Assembly (NCBI GenBank): GCA_029263415.1
Contig: JAJCXN010000038.1
Span: 1 to 64,000 of the forward strand
Source of the DNA: Acidobacteriota bacterium
Lineage (GTDB): Bacteria > Acidobacteriota > Thermoanaerobaculia > Multivoradales > Multivoraceae
Length of the DNA: 64,000 nt
Direction: 5' to 3'
The notes beneath the pieces are model-generated. The model was not told where the DNA came from and made no database searches. It worked only from the letters and a program-made list of their open reading frames with translations. This document shows positions 7,882 through 15,448 of the stretch, one piece after another. The first letter of the stretch is position 1. Each line of letters opens with the position of its first letter. A program made the translations under genes and the position numbers.

Positions 7882-8160
7882 TCACAACTCCAAGCCCAGC
7901 TTCTTCGCAACTCCTTCGATCGCCTGACGTGCATCAGCGCCGCGACCTTCAGCAAGACGCGCGAGCGCTTCATCCCAGAGATGGCCGCGCTCAAGCGTGA
8001 CCCGCATCGCATCGTAGGTTTCCGGGCTCATTGCCACCATGGCCGCTTCACCGTTTTGGGTGATGGTCTCCACCCGGCCTTGAGCGATGCGCTCAAGATG
8101 AGCGCCTGTGTGCTGGCGGAAATGGGTCAGCGGGTATGTGTCTTGTGTACGGTGTTCCAT
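7882..8160 (-). CDS. Phd/YefM-family antitoxin
   Basis: A 92-residue protein matching Phd/YefM antitoxins: YPLTHFRQHTGAHLERIAQ, then VETITQNGEAAMVAMSPETY. The pattern of a beta strand, a helix containing the R-x-x-x-x-x-L-x-x-[IL] register, and a conserved TQNGEAA...S-x-x-x-Y is diagnostic. The C-terminus is longer than usual and helical (LWDEALARLAEGRGADARQA). A GGGGAG ribosome site precedes the ATG at 8160. The following toxin gene is reduced to a stub, so this antitoxin is orphaned. It is transcribed divergently from the HigB-HigA pair, with a shared 110-nt intergenic region. Confidence 0.85.
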   Translation of the reverse strand: MEHRTQDTYPLTHFRQHTGAHLERIAQGRVETITQNGEAAMVAMSPETYDAMRVTLERGHLWDEALARLAEGRGADARQAIEGVAKKLGLEL

Positions 8161-8270
8161 GGCTCCCCTCGTTCCTTGTTCGTCCTCTATTCGGTATGTA
8201 CGAATCAGGTGCATCGGTCCAGGAGAGTAGTCTCGATGACAGGCCGGTGTCATATGTGTCACCATTGAGT
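8161..8270. promoter_or_regulatory. Divergent promoter region between phd-like and higBA-like genes
   Basis: 110 nt between two divergent TA modules. It contains TGACA-GGCCGG-TGTCA (8237-8252), an inverted repeat with 5-nt arms, just ahead of the HigB-like start. It is a reasonable place for antitoxin autoregulation, but no consensus promoter was convincingly identified. Confidence 0.35.
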
Positions 8271-8624
8271 ATGAAGAGTCGCGATACACGACCGATCTCT
8301 TGGGTGAAGGCCGCTCAGAAAGCCTTCGCCAAGTTCCCGGCGCAGGTACAGGATCAGATCCTTCGGGCTCTGACCGTTGCTGCTGACGGAGCGATGTCTG
8401 ATCGGGCCAAGCCGTTGCTGGGATTGGGCTCTGGCATCTTTGAAGTCGCTTTGAAGTACCGCACGGATGCCTACCGGACTGTCTATGCGGTGCAGCTCGG
8501 TGAGGATATTTGGGTCGTCCATGTATTCCAAAAGAAGAGCACCAAGGGGCGCAAAACACCGCAGCCTGAGATCGACGTGACCAAGGATCGGCTCAAACGC
8601 TTGAAGAAGGAGCTACAACAATGA
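8271..8624 (+). CDS. HigB-like toxin (RelE/ParE superfamily, Gp49-like)
   Basis: A 117-residue toxin of the phage Gp49/HigB type. Recognisable parts are WVKAAQKAFAKFPAQVQDQI, AKPLLGLGSGIFEVALKYRT, DAYRTVYAV and the terminal VVHVFQKKSTKGRKTP, with the invariant F-E-V...Y-R...Y-R-x-V-Y...H-x-F-x-K-K-S pattern of the family. These enzymes are mRNA interferases that act on ribosome-bound message. The start at 8271 is the methionine nearest the conserved domain; longer in-frame starts exist upstream but add unconserved sequence. The last 4 nt overlap the antitoxin start (ATGA), the normal toxin-first order of HigBA. The pair appears intact. Confidence 0.85.
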   Translation: MKSRDTRPISWVKAAQKAFAKFPAQVQDQILRALTVAADGAMSDRAKPLLGLGSGIFEVALKYRTDAYRTVYAVQLGEDIWVVHVFQKKSTKGRKTPQPEIDVTKDRLKRLKKELQQ

Positions 8625-8956
8625 CCAAGAACACAGAAGACTTCGAACTAGTGCGAGGCTCAGGCAACGTTTTTCGCGACTTCGGTCGGAAGGATGCCGA
8701 TGTGCAGCAAGCCAAAGCTCTACTGGCCGCTCAGATCATAGGCATTCTGAATGAGGAGGAACTCTCCACGCGCCAAGCCGAAGCCCGCACGGGTGTCAAT
8801 CATGCCGAGTTCACCCGGATCCGAAACGTGCAGCTTGGGCGCTTCACGATCGATCGCTTGATGCGCATCCTCGGAAAGCTTGGCCAGCAGGTCGATACGC
8901 GTTTCGATGTGACCCCGCGACAGCCAGACGCGGCGGCTGTTCCTCTATCACCATGA
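8621..8956 (+). CDS. HigA-like XRE-family antitoxin
   Basis: A 111-residue helix-turn-helix protein. The sequence LSTRQAEARTGVNHAEFTRI followed by RNVQLGRFTIDRLMRILGKL is a typical XRE/Cro DNA-binding domain of Gp49-partnered antitoxins, beginning DFELVRGSGNVFRDFG as many of them do. It should neutralise the upstream HigB-like toxin and repress the operon. It overlaps the toxin gene by 4 nt. The C-terminal 15 residues (QPDAAAVPLSP) are low in complexity and may be an extension. Confidence 0.87.
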   Translation: MTKNTEDFELVRGSGNVFRDFGRKDADVQQAKALLAAQIIGILNEEELSTRQAEARTGVNHAEFTRIRNVQLGRFTIDRLMRILGKLGQQVDTRFDVTPRQPDAAAVPLSP

Positions 8957-9136
8957 TGAACCGCCACGCTCAGCAGATGGTGCTGACAGCACGAGTCGCC
9001 GGGCAACACCGCAGCAGATTGGGAAGGCCTGCTTTCTGCTGCTGACAGTCGACGACAACTGCTCTATAAGAGCACGTCCCTATGCTGCCATCAGTCTGGC
9101 TCAAAGAAGCCATCGTCGGATCGCTCCTCCGTACCG

Positions 9137-10576
9137 CTATCCGTCGTGCGACAGCTCGCGAAACTTCTCTTCGAGAAAAGCAAGACTTGCCGGCTCGCGA
9201 TCTTGGCTCGCGGCCATGCGGCGCTCGTTGGCCTTGTAGTCGTCGATAAGGTGCGCGACTTTCTGCGCCCCGTTCCTGGTCTTCATCGCATCCTTAGGTG
9301 CCTGGCCGTCGAGAACTGGTAGCGGCGTGTCGAAGAACTCAGCGTAGAGCCTCTCCTCGTACAGGGCCTGAACCATCTCCGTCATCTCCTCAGCTGGGAT
9401 CTGCGTCTCGGACTCCTCATGTGCCGAACTCCTCGGGGCGGACACGCCGGTCAACAGTTCGTCCGCGCCCAGACTCTCGGTGTGCAGCCTGCCTAACGCC
9501 TTGCCTGCGGCCGACTCAACAATGCTTCGTGCCCGCTCCGCCATCGAGGACGAACGTGAAAACAGCTCCACTCGGTCAGCATAGTCTTCGCTAAGGTTGA
9601 GGCTCGAAAGAGAGCGTTGCAGTGCGGTGTCAGAGGGTTCAAGCCATACCCAGCCATCCTCTCGAGATCCCGCCCACTCCTCCAGACCGTCCATTGCCGC
9701 ACTAAGAGCATCCCAGTCGCGGACCTGGTAGTGGACCGTGGTCAATAGCAATGGGTCGCCGGAGCCCATGTTGACGATATCGGGCATGTCCATCGGCAGA
9801 CAGCTTCTCAACCAGTTGTTTCGCACAACTGAAGCAAAGACCCTCGGGTCGCCAGCGGCGCCCTTGGAAGAACGAAGCTGTGAGAGGGTCTCGTCCCTTC
9901 CGATCGGGGTTAGGCCCCAAAGATTGCCAGCACGTGGCAACTGGTCGTCGCCGCTGATGACCCTGGCGGCCACCGTGAGACCAACAGGAAGATTCTCAGA
10001 ACCGATCTTGTCGACAACTTGCAGTCTCTCCCGGCTCATAAGATCCTCAAAGGTGAGGCTGCCGAGATCAGGATCGGTCGCAACGATGTCATAGAGCCGC
10101 AACGGCGACCTGCTCCAAGCCTCCAACCAAGAACGCTCGAGGCGATCCAGCTCTGGCCCCCGTGTCAGCCCGGGGCAACGCGTCTTCCTCAGGAGAACGT
10201 CGAGCGGACCAATTGTCGTGGTCCCGACCGCTACCTCCGCATCGTCGAAGAGCCGCTTCTCTAGCTCCATCATGAAGAGAAGCTGACCAAAGTAGTCTCT
10301 GTCCTCATCTGATTCATTCGCCATTGACAGGCAGATCGCCTCGAAGCCCTGCTCACCAACAGCTTCGAGAAACCATGAGGCTTCGCCCCCCCCCAGTGCT
10401 TCGACATTCGAGTCGTACCACCCACAGACCTTCTCCAGCGTACGGTCAAGGGCGGTCTCCGCGTGGTTTACACGCGCCTCTTCCGCTGCAATCTGCTGCT
10501 CCTTCTGCCAGCAACATTTCTTGTACTTCTTCTTGGAACCGCACGGACACGGTGCATTGCGGCCAGTTTGTTGCAA
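9137..10576 (-). CDS. SEC-C motif protein, unknown function
   Basis: A 479-residue protein with an N-terminal SEC-C zinc-binding motif, NAPCPCGSKKKYKKCC (Cys10, Cys12, Cys21, Cys22), the metal-binding tail motif of SecA that recurs in many unrelated proteins as a protein- or ribosome-interaction module. The rest is acidic and mainly helical, with no catalytic motif I recognise; it contains several tryptophan-rich stretches (GWVWLEPSDTALQRSLSSLN). Proteins with N-terminal SEC-C and a large uncharacterised body are widespread in environmental bacteria. It is a single gene, convergent with the HigBA pair across a gap of 180 nt. A function cannot be assigned. Confidence 0.8.
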   Translation of the reverse strand: MQQTGRNAPCPCGSKKKYKKCCWQKEQQIAAEEARVNHAETALDRTLEKVCGWYDSNVEALGGGEASWFLEAVGEQGFEAICLSMANESDEDRDYFGQLLFMMELEKRLFDDAEVAVGTTTIGPLDVLLRKTRCPGLTRGPELDRLERSWLEAWSRSPLRLYDIVATDPDLGSLTFEDLMSRERLQVVDKIGSENLPVGLTVAARVISGDDQLPRAGNLWGLTPIGRDETLSQLRSSKGAAGDPRVFASVVRNNWLRSCLPMDMPDIVNMGSGDPLLLTTVHYQVRDWDALSAAMDGLEEWAGSREDGWVWLEPSDTALQRSLSSLNLSEDYADRVELFSRSSSMAERARSIVESAAGKALGRLHTESLGADELLTGVSAPRSSAHEESETQIPAEEMTEMVQALYEERLYAEFFDTPLPVLDGQAPKDAMKTRNGAQKVAHLIDDYKANERRMAASQDREPASLAFLEEKFRELSHDG

Positions 10577-10984
10577 ACCGGACTCCTTTAGTTAGCAACT
10601 CCGCAGCTCGATCGGCTCAACTGAGTGCGTGCAAGCTCATCTCAGCAAGATCGCCTCCGCTGAGAATCTCGCTGCTCGATCGGAAGTGTTTCGAACTACC
10701 TTTGACTGGTAAGGCACTCATCACGCAACGGATGACTCCTGCCGACAATATCCGACACCACCGCGAGGTTCCAGATGTACTCGGTTGGCGCCTTCAAAAG
10801 CCGCGGTTCTTTGGTAGAACCCTCGATGTCGTATTGGAGCGTGCGGTTGACCCGCATCCCCAGCAGCTTCATCGCTCCGAAGAGCCACCGGGGTAGCGGA
10901 TTGAACTACCGGCCACTCGCTTGGGCAAGGACACAGGCCCTCCTTGACGCCCTGCGGGGTTGCCGAGCGACTATCCTGACTTAT
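10577..10984. other. Intergenic region with a degraded gene fragment
   Basis: About 400 nt upstream of the SEC-C gene, ending in dispersed repeat copy 3. Apart from the fragment listed at 10696-10896 nothing coding was recognised. Confidence 0.4.
10696..10896 (-). pseudogene. Possible C-terminal fragment of an AsmA/DUF3971-like protein
   Basis: The minus strand frame reads LPRWLFGAMKLLGMRVNRTL, then QYDIEGSTKEPRLLKAPTEY with a short tail to a stop at 10696. The pattern (L-P-x-W-L-x-G ... N-R-x-L-x-Y-x-[IV]-x-G-[ST]-x-x-x-P) resembles the last segment of AsmA-like outer-membrane biogenesis proteins. No start or upstream body exists in this frame, so it would be a broken remnant. The match is from memory of the family pattern and is weak. 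Confidence 0.3.
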
Positions 10985-11013
10985 CCAGCAAAGGTGCCAG
11001 GCTCATGTTGCGG
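10985..11013 (+). repeat. Dispersed palindromic repeat, copy 3
   Basis: CCAGCAAAGGTGCCAGGCTC followed by ATGTTGCGG: one mismatch in the right arm of the GTGCC-A-GGCAC core. The ATG in the repeat is the apparent start codon of the hypothetical gene at 11005. Confidence 0.75.
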
Positions 11014-11370
11014 CAGATCGAACAGATCTTTGTCGATCGAGAGCTGCTCGGCCTCGGTTGGAACCTTGCGAATCTCGAAACAGAGGACGCGCTTGCCGAG
11101 GCGCAGGAGATCTTTCGAGAGATCATCGCGCGGGAGGGGCCGAAGGGGCACGACCCGAATACAGCAAGCTACCCACCGATCGCCGCCGAAGCGATCGACT
11201 ATCTTCTACCCCTCCTCGCTCCCGGAGCCACCGATGAGAAGCTTCGCCTGGAAACGCTGCACGACGAACTCGGGCATGCGATCCACTGGGTCACACCGCT
11301 CGCTGTGGATAGCGAAGCCCTTCGCAAGGCCGATCTCCTTGAACCAGGCCCACACACGCGTCTCCATTAA
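11005..11370 (+). CDS. Hypothetical protein starting inside a repeat copy
   Basis: A 121-residue frame (MLRQIEQIFVDRELLGLGWN ...), acidic and alpha-helical, without recognisable domain. The first methionine and next two codons come from dispersed repeat copy 3, so the protein looks like the 3' part of a longer gene cut by the repeat, now with an accidental start. No ribosome site is visible. It ends in HTRLH just before a small palindrome and is followed at 11531 by another repeat copy, so it is bracketed by two copies. It could be a pseudogene fragment or, less likely, an expressed small protein. Confidence 0.4.
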   Translation: MLRQIEQIFVDRELLGLGWNLANLETEDALAEAQEIFREIIAREGPKGHDPNTASYPPIAAEAIDYLLPLLAPGATDEKLRLETLHDELGHAIHWVTPLAVDSEALRKADLLEPGPHTRLH

Positions 11371-11371
11371 G

Positions 11372-11385
11372 GCAAAATTTTTTGC
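11372..11385. terminator. A/T-rich palindrome after the hypothetical gene
   Basis: GCAAAA-TT-TTTTGC, a perfect 14-nt palindrome directly after the stop at 11370, inside a wider GGCAA...TTGCC pair. It could act as a weak bidirectional terminator; no GC-rich stem is present. Confidence 0.3.
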
Positions 11386-11638
11386 GTTGCCTTAGCACGC
11401 GCGTTGGACCGTTGAAAACAAAGGGCCTCTCTCACTTCTCTAAGAAATGCGAGGCGCGATCACGGGGCCTCTTCGCGCTAGGTGACCTGCTGGTGTGGTC
11501 TGCGACCAGCCCTTCGTTGCCCTCCGCAGCGCAAAGGGTGTCAGGCACATGTTGCGCCAGCCAGCGAGCTAGGCGAAGCACCTGGCAGGCACACCGCGCC
11601 CGGCCCTACGAATCGTCATACGCGACCGGAGAGAACGT
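11386..11638. repeat. Gap containing dispersed palindromic repeat, copy 4
   Basis: The repeat is at 11531-11556: GCAAAGGGTGTCAGGCACAT then GTTGCG, with one mismatch in the left arm of the core. The remaining ~225 nt show no gene. Confidence 0.65.
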
Positions 11639-12856
11639 TTAGTGGAAGTGTTCGAGGAAGGCCAGCCGTAGCTCCTCGCGATTCGAGACCGCACCCGACC
11701 TACCCGCCACGGACCATGAGTCTAGGGCGCCCGACTCGAAGCCATCGCTGAAAATCGTGTCGAGTAGCCCGCTGCTGGCTTCCCAGGTTCCGAGGAACAG
11801 AACATCCGGATCTGACGGATCGCGCACCAGCGCATACGGCACAGAGATCTCGAGATCCAATCCGCTGTTGCTTGGCACCCAGACGTTGGATTCTCGGCGA
11901 AACACACCGTCGATCGTCGAAACGACCATCGGACGCGTGCTCTGGCTCGGCAGGATGTCGTGGATCGAGATTCCGTCGAGCCCGAGGGAACTCCATGTGC
12001 TGCCAATGAGCTCGTAGATGCCCTGTTCGAAGGTCCCGGCATAGAGACTGACGCCGTCGGAAGCGAGATCCTCGACATCGACGGGAGACGGCAGGCCGTC
12101 GCTTGCCGGGTCCCAGCACGTCCAGGGGATCACGCAGTCTTCCTCGAGCGGGATATCGTCGTGTAGCTTGATCACCCCCCCGCACTGTCCAACCGGGTTC
12201 GTAGCGGTACACGCGTGACCGATATACGGCGCGATGATGGTACTCGCCGCCGACGTCGAGACCGCATCGAAACCACCTATTGCAGACCAGGCGCCGTTCA
12301 GGGGAGATAGCAGACGCTTCGCACCTGATCCGCTGTTGGCGGTAAACAGATTGGCGCCATTGAACGTCAGTGACAGGGTGCTCGTACCGTGGGGGCTACC
12401 GACCACGGTCCAGGTGTTTCCCTCGTTGCTGCTGCGGTACACCTCACCCGCTCCCGCCGTCGTCCCGTTGGTGTCGAGATCGAGGGTCGCGGCGTAGATG
12501 TAGATGCCGTTGTGTTCCAGGTGGTCGACGTACTCGAGGTTCGTCCCGTTGCCGTCCGTGGGACCCCAGTCGTCTCCGCCATCCGTACTGATCCAGATCC
12601 CGTCGAAGTGGTTGCCGGCGTAGATGACATCCTCGTCGTTGGGGTCGACCGCTAGAGAGTGGACATCGATCAGCGAAAGCTCGACCAAGCTCCACGACTC
12701 GCCACCGTTCGTGCTCTTGTAGATGGCGGCCAAGGCGACGTGGCTGAAAAGCAGGTTGACGACAACGGCGAGCAAGAAAGCGAATCGCACGACTCGCTGC
12801 GAACCTCCGAGATGGTTTGTGTCAGGTCGAGTGGGCATGTTAGGGCGATGGGGCAT
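11639..12856 (-). CDS. Secreted BNR/Asp-box repeat protein with DGFESG motif
   Basis: A 405-residue secreted propeller-type protein. GGAGG lies 5 nt before the ATG at 12856. A signal peptide with hydrophobic core FAFLLAVVVNLLFSHVALAA ends near residue 44. Asp-box/BNR units follow: IYKSTNGGESW, IWISTDGGDDW, VYRSSNEGNTW, interspersed with short 'D-P-x-D-x-x-V-[IL]-[YF]-x-G' loops, as in sialidase- and sortilin-like propellers. Near the C-terminus (about residues 371-382) it has DGFESGALDSWS, the same motif as in the CAP-domain protein at 31438. No catalytic sialidase residues were recognised, so a binding or surface role is more likely. It is monocistronic, with repeat copies on both sides. Confidence 0.8.
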   Translation of the reverse strand: MPHRPNMPTRPDTNHLGGSQRVVRFAFLLAVVVNLLFSHVALAAIYKSTNGGESWSLVELSLIDVHSLAVDPNDEDVIYAGNHFDGIWISTDGGDDWGPTDGNGTNLEYVDHLEHNGIYIYAATLDLDTNGTTAGAGEVYRSSNEGNTWTVVGSPHGTSTLSLTFNGANLFTANSGSGAKRLLSPLNGAWSAIGGFDAVSTSAASTIIAPYIGHACTATNPVGQCGGVIKLHDDIPLEEDCVIPWTCWDPASDGLPSPVDVEDLASDGVSLYAGTFEQGIYELIGSTWSSLGLDGISIHDILPSQSTRPMVVSTIDGVFRRESNVWVPSNSGLDLEISVPYALVRDPSDPDVLFLGTWEASSGLLDTIFSDGFESGALDSWSVAGRSGAVSNREELRLAFLEHFH

Positions 12857-13182
12857 GGGACCTCCGGTTCACGAGAGTGGAAACTAAGTTCGAAAGGCAT
12901 CGCGACGTGCCGGAGCCGACCGTCAGACGCCACGCTCCGAGATACACCGCTTAGAGGTAGACGGACACGCAAGACTTTTTCCCGGTATGTCGCAGTATTA
13001 GTCGCCGGGCAATCCTGCAGAAGGAACGAAAAGGGTTGCCAGCAGCAGCAAAAGATGCCGGGGTAATGTTGTTGAGCAGCAAAGGGCCTCAGCAGCAGCA
13101 AAGGGTGCCAGGCACATGTTGCGGGTCCTCGGAAAGAGCTCGCAACGTGTTGCGGGCGCTCCGGTACGAGTAAGATCGCCAT
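12857..13182. repeat. Intergenic region with two clustered copies of the dispersed repeat
   Basis: About 325 nt between divergent genes. A diverged copy (AGCAGCAAAAGATGCCGGGG, then TAATGTTGTTG) is at about 13042-13072 and a good copy at 13094-13124 (GCAAAGGGTGCCAGGCACAT then GTTGCGGG) with a perfect GTGCC-A-GGCAC core; a further ACGTGTTGCGGG echo lies at 13145-13156. The repeated AGCAGCA spacers suggest local duplication. No gene was seen. Confidence 0.7.
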
Positions 13183-13749
13183 ATGGACATCGACAAGGCA
13201 GTAGAGACGCAGCTCGCCAACATCCAGAAAAAGACCGGCAAGACGCTCCCCCAGCTCTACGCCTGGTTGGAGAAGTCCGGGTTGGCAAAGCATGGCCAGC
13301 TGCGTGACGCGGCGAAGAGCGACCTAGGCCTCGGCCATGGGGACGCTAATACGTTGGTGACGTTCTACCGGCGTTCGACGGGCGCAGCCACCGCTCCTGC
13401 AGCCAGTGCCGACGCTGCGACCGAGGAGATCTATGCCGGACCCAAGGCGGCGTTGCTACCGATTCACGTCAAAGCGATGAAGGCGATCACCAAGCTCGGG
13501 CCCTTCGAAATTGCGCCCAAGAAGGCCAATCTGAGCCTGCGCCGCAAGAAGCAGTTCGCCACGATCGGGCCTGCCACCAAGACGCAAGTCGAGATTGGCT
13601 TGAACGCCAAGGAACTCGAGGCCGGCGACCGACTGATCGCTCTGAAGCCCGGCGGCATGTGCCAGTACAAGGTGCGCTTAGCCTCCCCAGGCGAGGTCGA
13701 TGCCGAGCTCATGGCCTGGATCCGCGCTGCCTACGATGCGGCGGGCTGA
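13183..13749 (+). CDS. DUF4287 plus DUF5655 domain protein
   Basis: A 188-residue cytoplasmic protein. Residues 1-60 (MDIDKAVETQLANIQKKTGK, then LPQLYAWLEKSGLAKHGQ) match DUF4287, a short helical domain; residues from about 85 (AALLPIHVKAMKAITKLGPF followed by EIAPKKANLSLRRKKQFATI) match DUF5655, a domain often found alone or with DUF4287 in soil bacteria. The biochemical role is unknown. The two domains are joined by an Ala-rich linker (ATAPAASADAATEE). The gene follows a cluster of dispersed repeat copies and converges on the nucleotidyltransferase gene. It looks intact. Confidence 0.8.
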   Translation: MDIDKAVETQLANIQKKTGKTLPQLYAWLEKSGLAKHGQLRDAAKSDLGLGHGDANTLVTFYRRSTGAATAPAASADAATEEIYAGPKAALLPIHVKAMKAITKLGPFEIAPKKANLSLRRKKQFATIGPATKTQVEIGLNAKELEAGDRLIALKPGGMCQYKVRLASPGEVDAELMAWIRAAYDAAG

Positions 13750-13840
13750 CGTACCGCCGCAGGCCATCCGAGTGGGAGACGACGCGAGTTCCTTGCGTCT
13801 CTGAGAGTGTGATTGAGGAGCTTCATGACCCCGGCGCCCA

Positions 13841-13860
13841 GAGTCGCCGAGAGTCGCCGA
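13841..13860. repeat. Two tandem copies of a 10-mer
   Basis: GAGTCGCCGA repeated twice head to tail between convergent genes (DUF4287 protein and nucleotidyltransferase). Too short to interpret. Confidence 0.5.
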
Positions 13861-13864
13861 GCTA

Positions 13865-14389
13865 CTAACCCAGCAATTCTTCCAAGGCCAATCTAGTCTT
13901 TGCAGGAAGGCTTTTCGGATCGAAGTACTGGGTGACGATCTCGAGAGCTTGTTGGGCCGACGTGATGTTGAGATGGCGCAATAGGTACCGAACATCCTCG
14001 AGGTCGTGGAACTCTGCACCAAGTCTCATCGCAGCGCACTTCATGGCGAGCAAGTACGAAGGGTCTGCAACGAAGACACGGAGCCGGTCGAGTTCGAGAA
14101 AATCCACGAACTTCGCATTTTCGCCTAGGAAGCTCTTGACCGCATCATTGAGCCAGTCCTCTGGCGCATTCGCCTTGATGGCAACCCTCGCTGCGGCCTC
14201 ACGCACTAACTTGGTTGGCTTGAAGACTGCGTCTACATCTCGGGTGGCGCTACGGGCACCGAGAGAGAGGCACATCACTGCACCGCCGACCACATAAAGT
14301 TCTGCCTCTGCGTGGTCAGCTGCCAGTTCAGCATCGAGCAGTGTGAATAGCCGCAGGATGTCGTCTCGGGTCAGCAGGTCCGATTGCAT
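13865..14389 (-). CDS. Nucleotidyltransferase (DUF6036/MNT-like)
   Basis: A 174-residue minimal nucleotidyltransferase. It shows the pol-beta superfamily signature VVGGAVMCL (Gly35-Gly36) followed by RDVDAVF, with Asp51 and Asp53 as probable metal ligands, and a helical C-terminus containing DLEDVRYLLRHLNI, as in DUF6036/AbiEii-like proteins. Such enzymes transfer nucleotides to tRNA or protein in several toxin-antitoxin systems. It lies 5 nt downstream of a ribbon-helix-helix protein gene on the same strand, so the two form a probable operon. That this is the effector of a TA-like module is inference; a partnerless housekeeping role is possible. Confidence 0.8.
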   Translation of the reverse strand: MQSDLLTRDDILRLFTLLDAELAADHAEAELYVVGGAVMCLSLGARSATRDVDAVFKPTKLVREAAARVAIKANAPEDWLNDAVKSFLGENAKFVDFLELDRLRVFVADPSYLLAMKCAAMRLGAEFHDLEDVRYLLRHLNITSAQQALEIVTQYFDPKSLPAKTRLALEELLG

Positions 14390-14394
14390 AGCTG

Positions 14395-14883
14395 CTAGAC
14401 CCTGTCGCCGACGCTAGCGTCGACGAACAGGTTGCGCCGCTTAAAGGGAACTGGCGAAGCCATCAAAAGGTACGGACGCAAGCTGGCCAGCTCCGTAGCG
14501 AAGTACGGTTGCTTCAACGCGGCCACTTCGAAAGTCCAGAAAGGTGTCGCAATGCCTTTCTTTGAGCACGCGAGTTCGACCATCGCCGCCACATAGTTGT
14601 GGAGAAACGGCGAGAGTTCCACTGTTGGAGCTTCATCCACCCCTTGAGCTAGCTCCCCGCCTGTCCACTTCGAGAGGAGGTCGTTCAACGTTGCCAAGGC
14701 GAAGGACTCGTTCTTTCCGCTGGCTAACCGGCCAAGAACTTCGCCGAACTCCTCTCGAGCCTCAACAAGGCTTCGTCCTAAGACGTACGCTGAAATGGTC
14801 TGGCCGGCCCGCTTAGCGTCCCGCGCCAAGCGAGCCTTCTGCTGCCTGGAAACCCGGATCTGCAGCTGTTCTGTCTTCGCCAT
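14395..14883 (-). CDS. Ribbon-helix-helix N-terminus fused to an uncharacterised domain, NTase partner
   Basis: A 162-residue protein. Residues 1-40 (MAKTEQLQIRVSRQQKARLA then RDAKRAGQTISAYVLGRSL) are a CopG/Arc-type ribbon-helix-helix DNA-binding segment. The C-terminal 60 residues (ATPFWTFEVAALKQPYFATE, then LRPYLLMASPVPFKRRNLF) form a second conserved-looking domain that I associate with genes next to DUF6036 nucleotidyltransferases. The architecture (DNA-binding head, partner-binding tail, first gene of the pair) is that of an antitoxin/autorepressor. The downstream NTase starts 5 nt after its stop. Function is inferred from architecture and neighbourhood; no biochemical motif is visible in the tail. 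Confidence 0.65.
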   Translation of the reverse strand: MAKTEQLQIRVSRQQKARLARDAKRAGQTISAYVLGRSLVEAREEFGEVLGRLASGKNESFALATLNDLLSKWTGGELAQGVDEAPTVELSPFLHNYVAAMVELACSKKGIATPFWTFEVAALKQPYFATELASLRPYLLMASPVPFKRRNLFVDASVGDRV

Positions 14884-14970
14884 CTGGAAACTCTAGCGCC
14901 CTCGATCGACCTGCGTCAATACATTTGTATTTACAGTGATCCCGAGCACGTTGACTGTTCTCTGCACCAA

Positions 14971-15290
14971 CCGTTCACGTAGCCCACGCCTCGCACTTTC
15001 CACTCCCAGGCTTAGGCCTCTCCCCTTTGCCACCGCGTTCCAAGATGCCGCGGTCGAACGGGCCGCCCCTGACCAAGCTTCACTAGCGACGAAGGCGTGA
15101 GGGCGCTGCGGGCGACGAGGACCCTGGCAAGGGTGCGAAGCCTCTCGTGCAACAACGCCTACCCGCTCAAGACAAGGCCGCAACCGATGCCTACGAGGGG
15201 GATCGATCTGCCGAAAGGAGCGAAGACGCGCCCCCGCCCATGCGCTACTCGCGCTCACCCTCAGAGTCGCCAACGCCAATCGCCACCCCA
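14971..15290 (-). repeat. Copy of the long repeat also forming the 25.8-26.8 kb palindrome
   Basis: Positions 14971-15230 align with the right arm of the large inverted repeat at 26389-26756 in the same orientation: CCGTTCACG, CACTTTCCACTCCCAGG, CCACCGCGTTCCAAGATGCC, AGCTTCACTAGCGACGAAGG, and at the outer end GCCGAAAGGAGCGAAGACGC. It is more diverged and internally deleted relative to the arms. The outer flank has GCCAATCGCCACC near 15275-15287, similar to the flanks of both arms. No protein-coding capacity was recognised. It occupies most of the ~560-nt gap upstream of the flavoprotein gene at 15449. Confidence 0.75.
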
Positions 15291-15448
15291 CCAAACCCAC
15301 CACCGCAGCGAGGCCCCAAGTACGACATCATGCCTCCCGATGCCACCCAGTTCGCAAGCGCCAACAAAACCAGCTATCACCACACCCCGTAAGCAAAGCG
15401 ACTGCACAACGCGACCCAAGTCGTAACCTCAAATCTCCGGACCACGCA

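Noticed and set aside
8981-8993. GTGCTG-A-CAGCAC palindrome after the HigA-like gene
   Set aside because: Perfect but short, with no T-run; cannot be separated from chance or called a terminator.
12670-13293. A 207-codon minus-strand frame over the repeat cluster
   Set aside because: It overlaps the start of the BNR gene and the DUF4287 gene, reads through repeat copies, and has no family resemblance.
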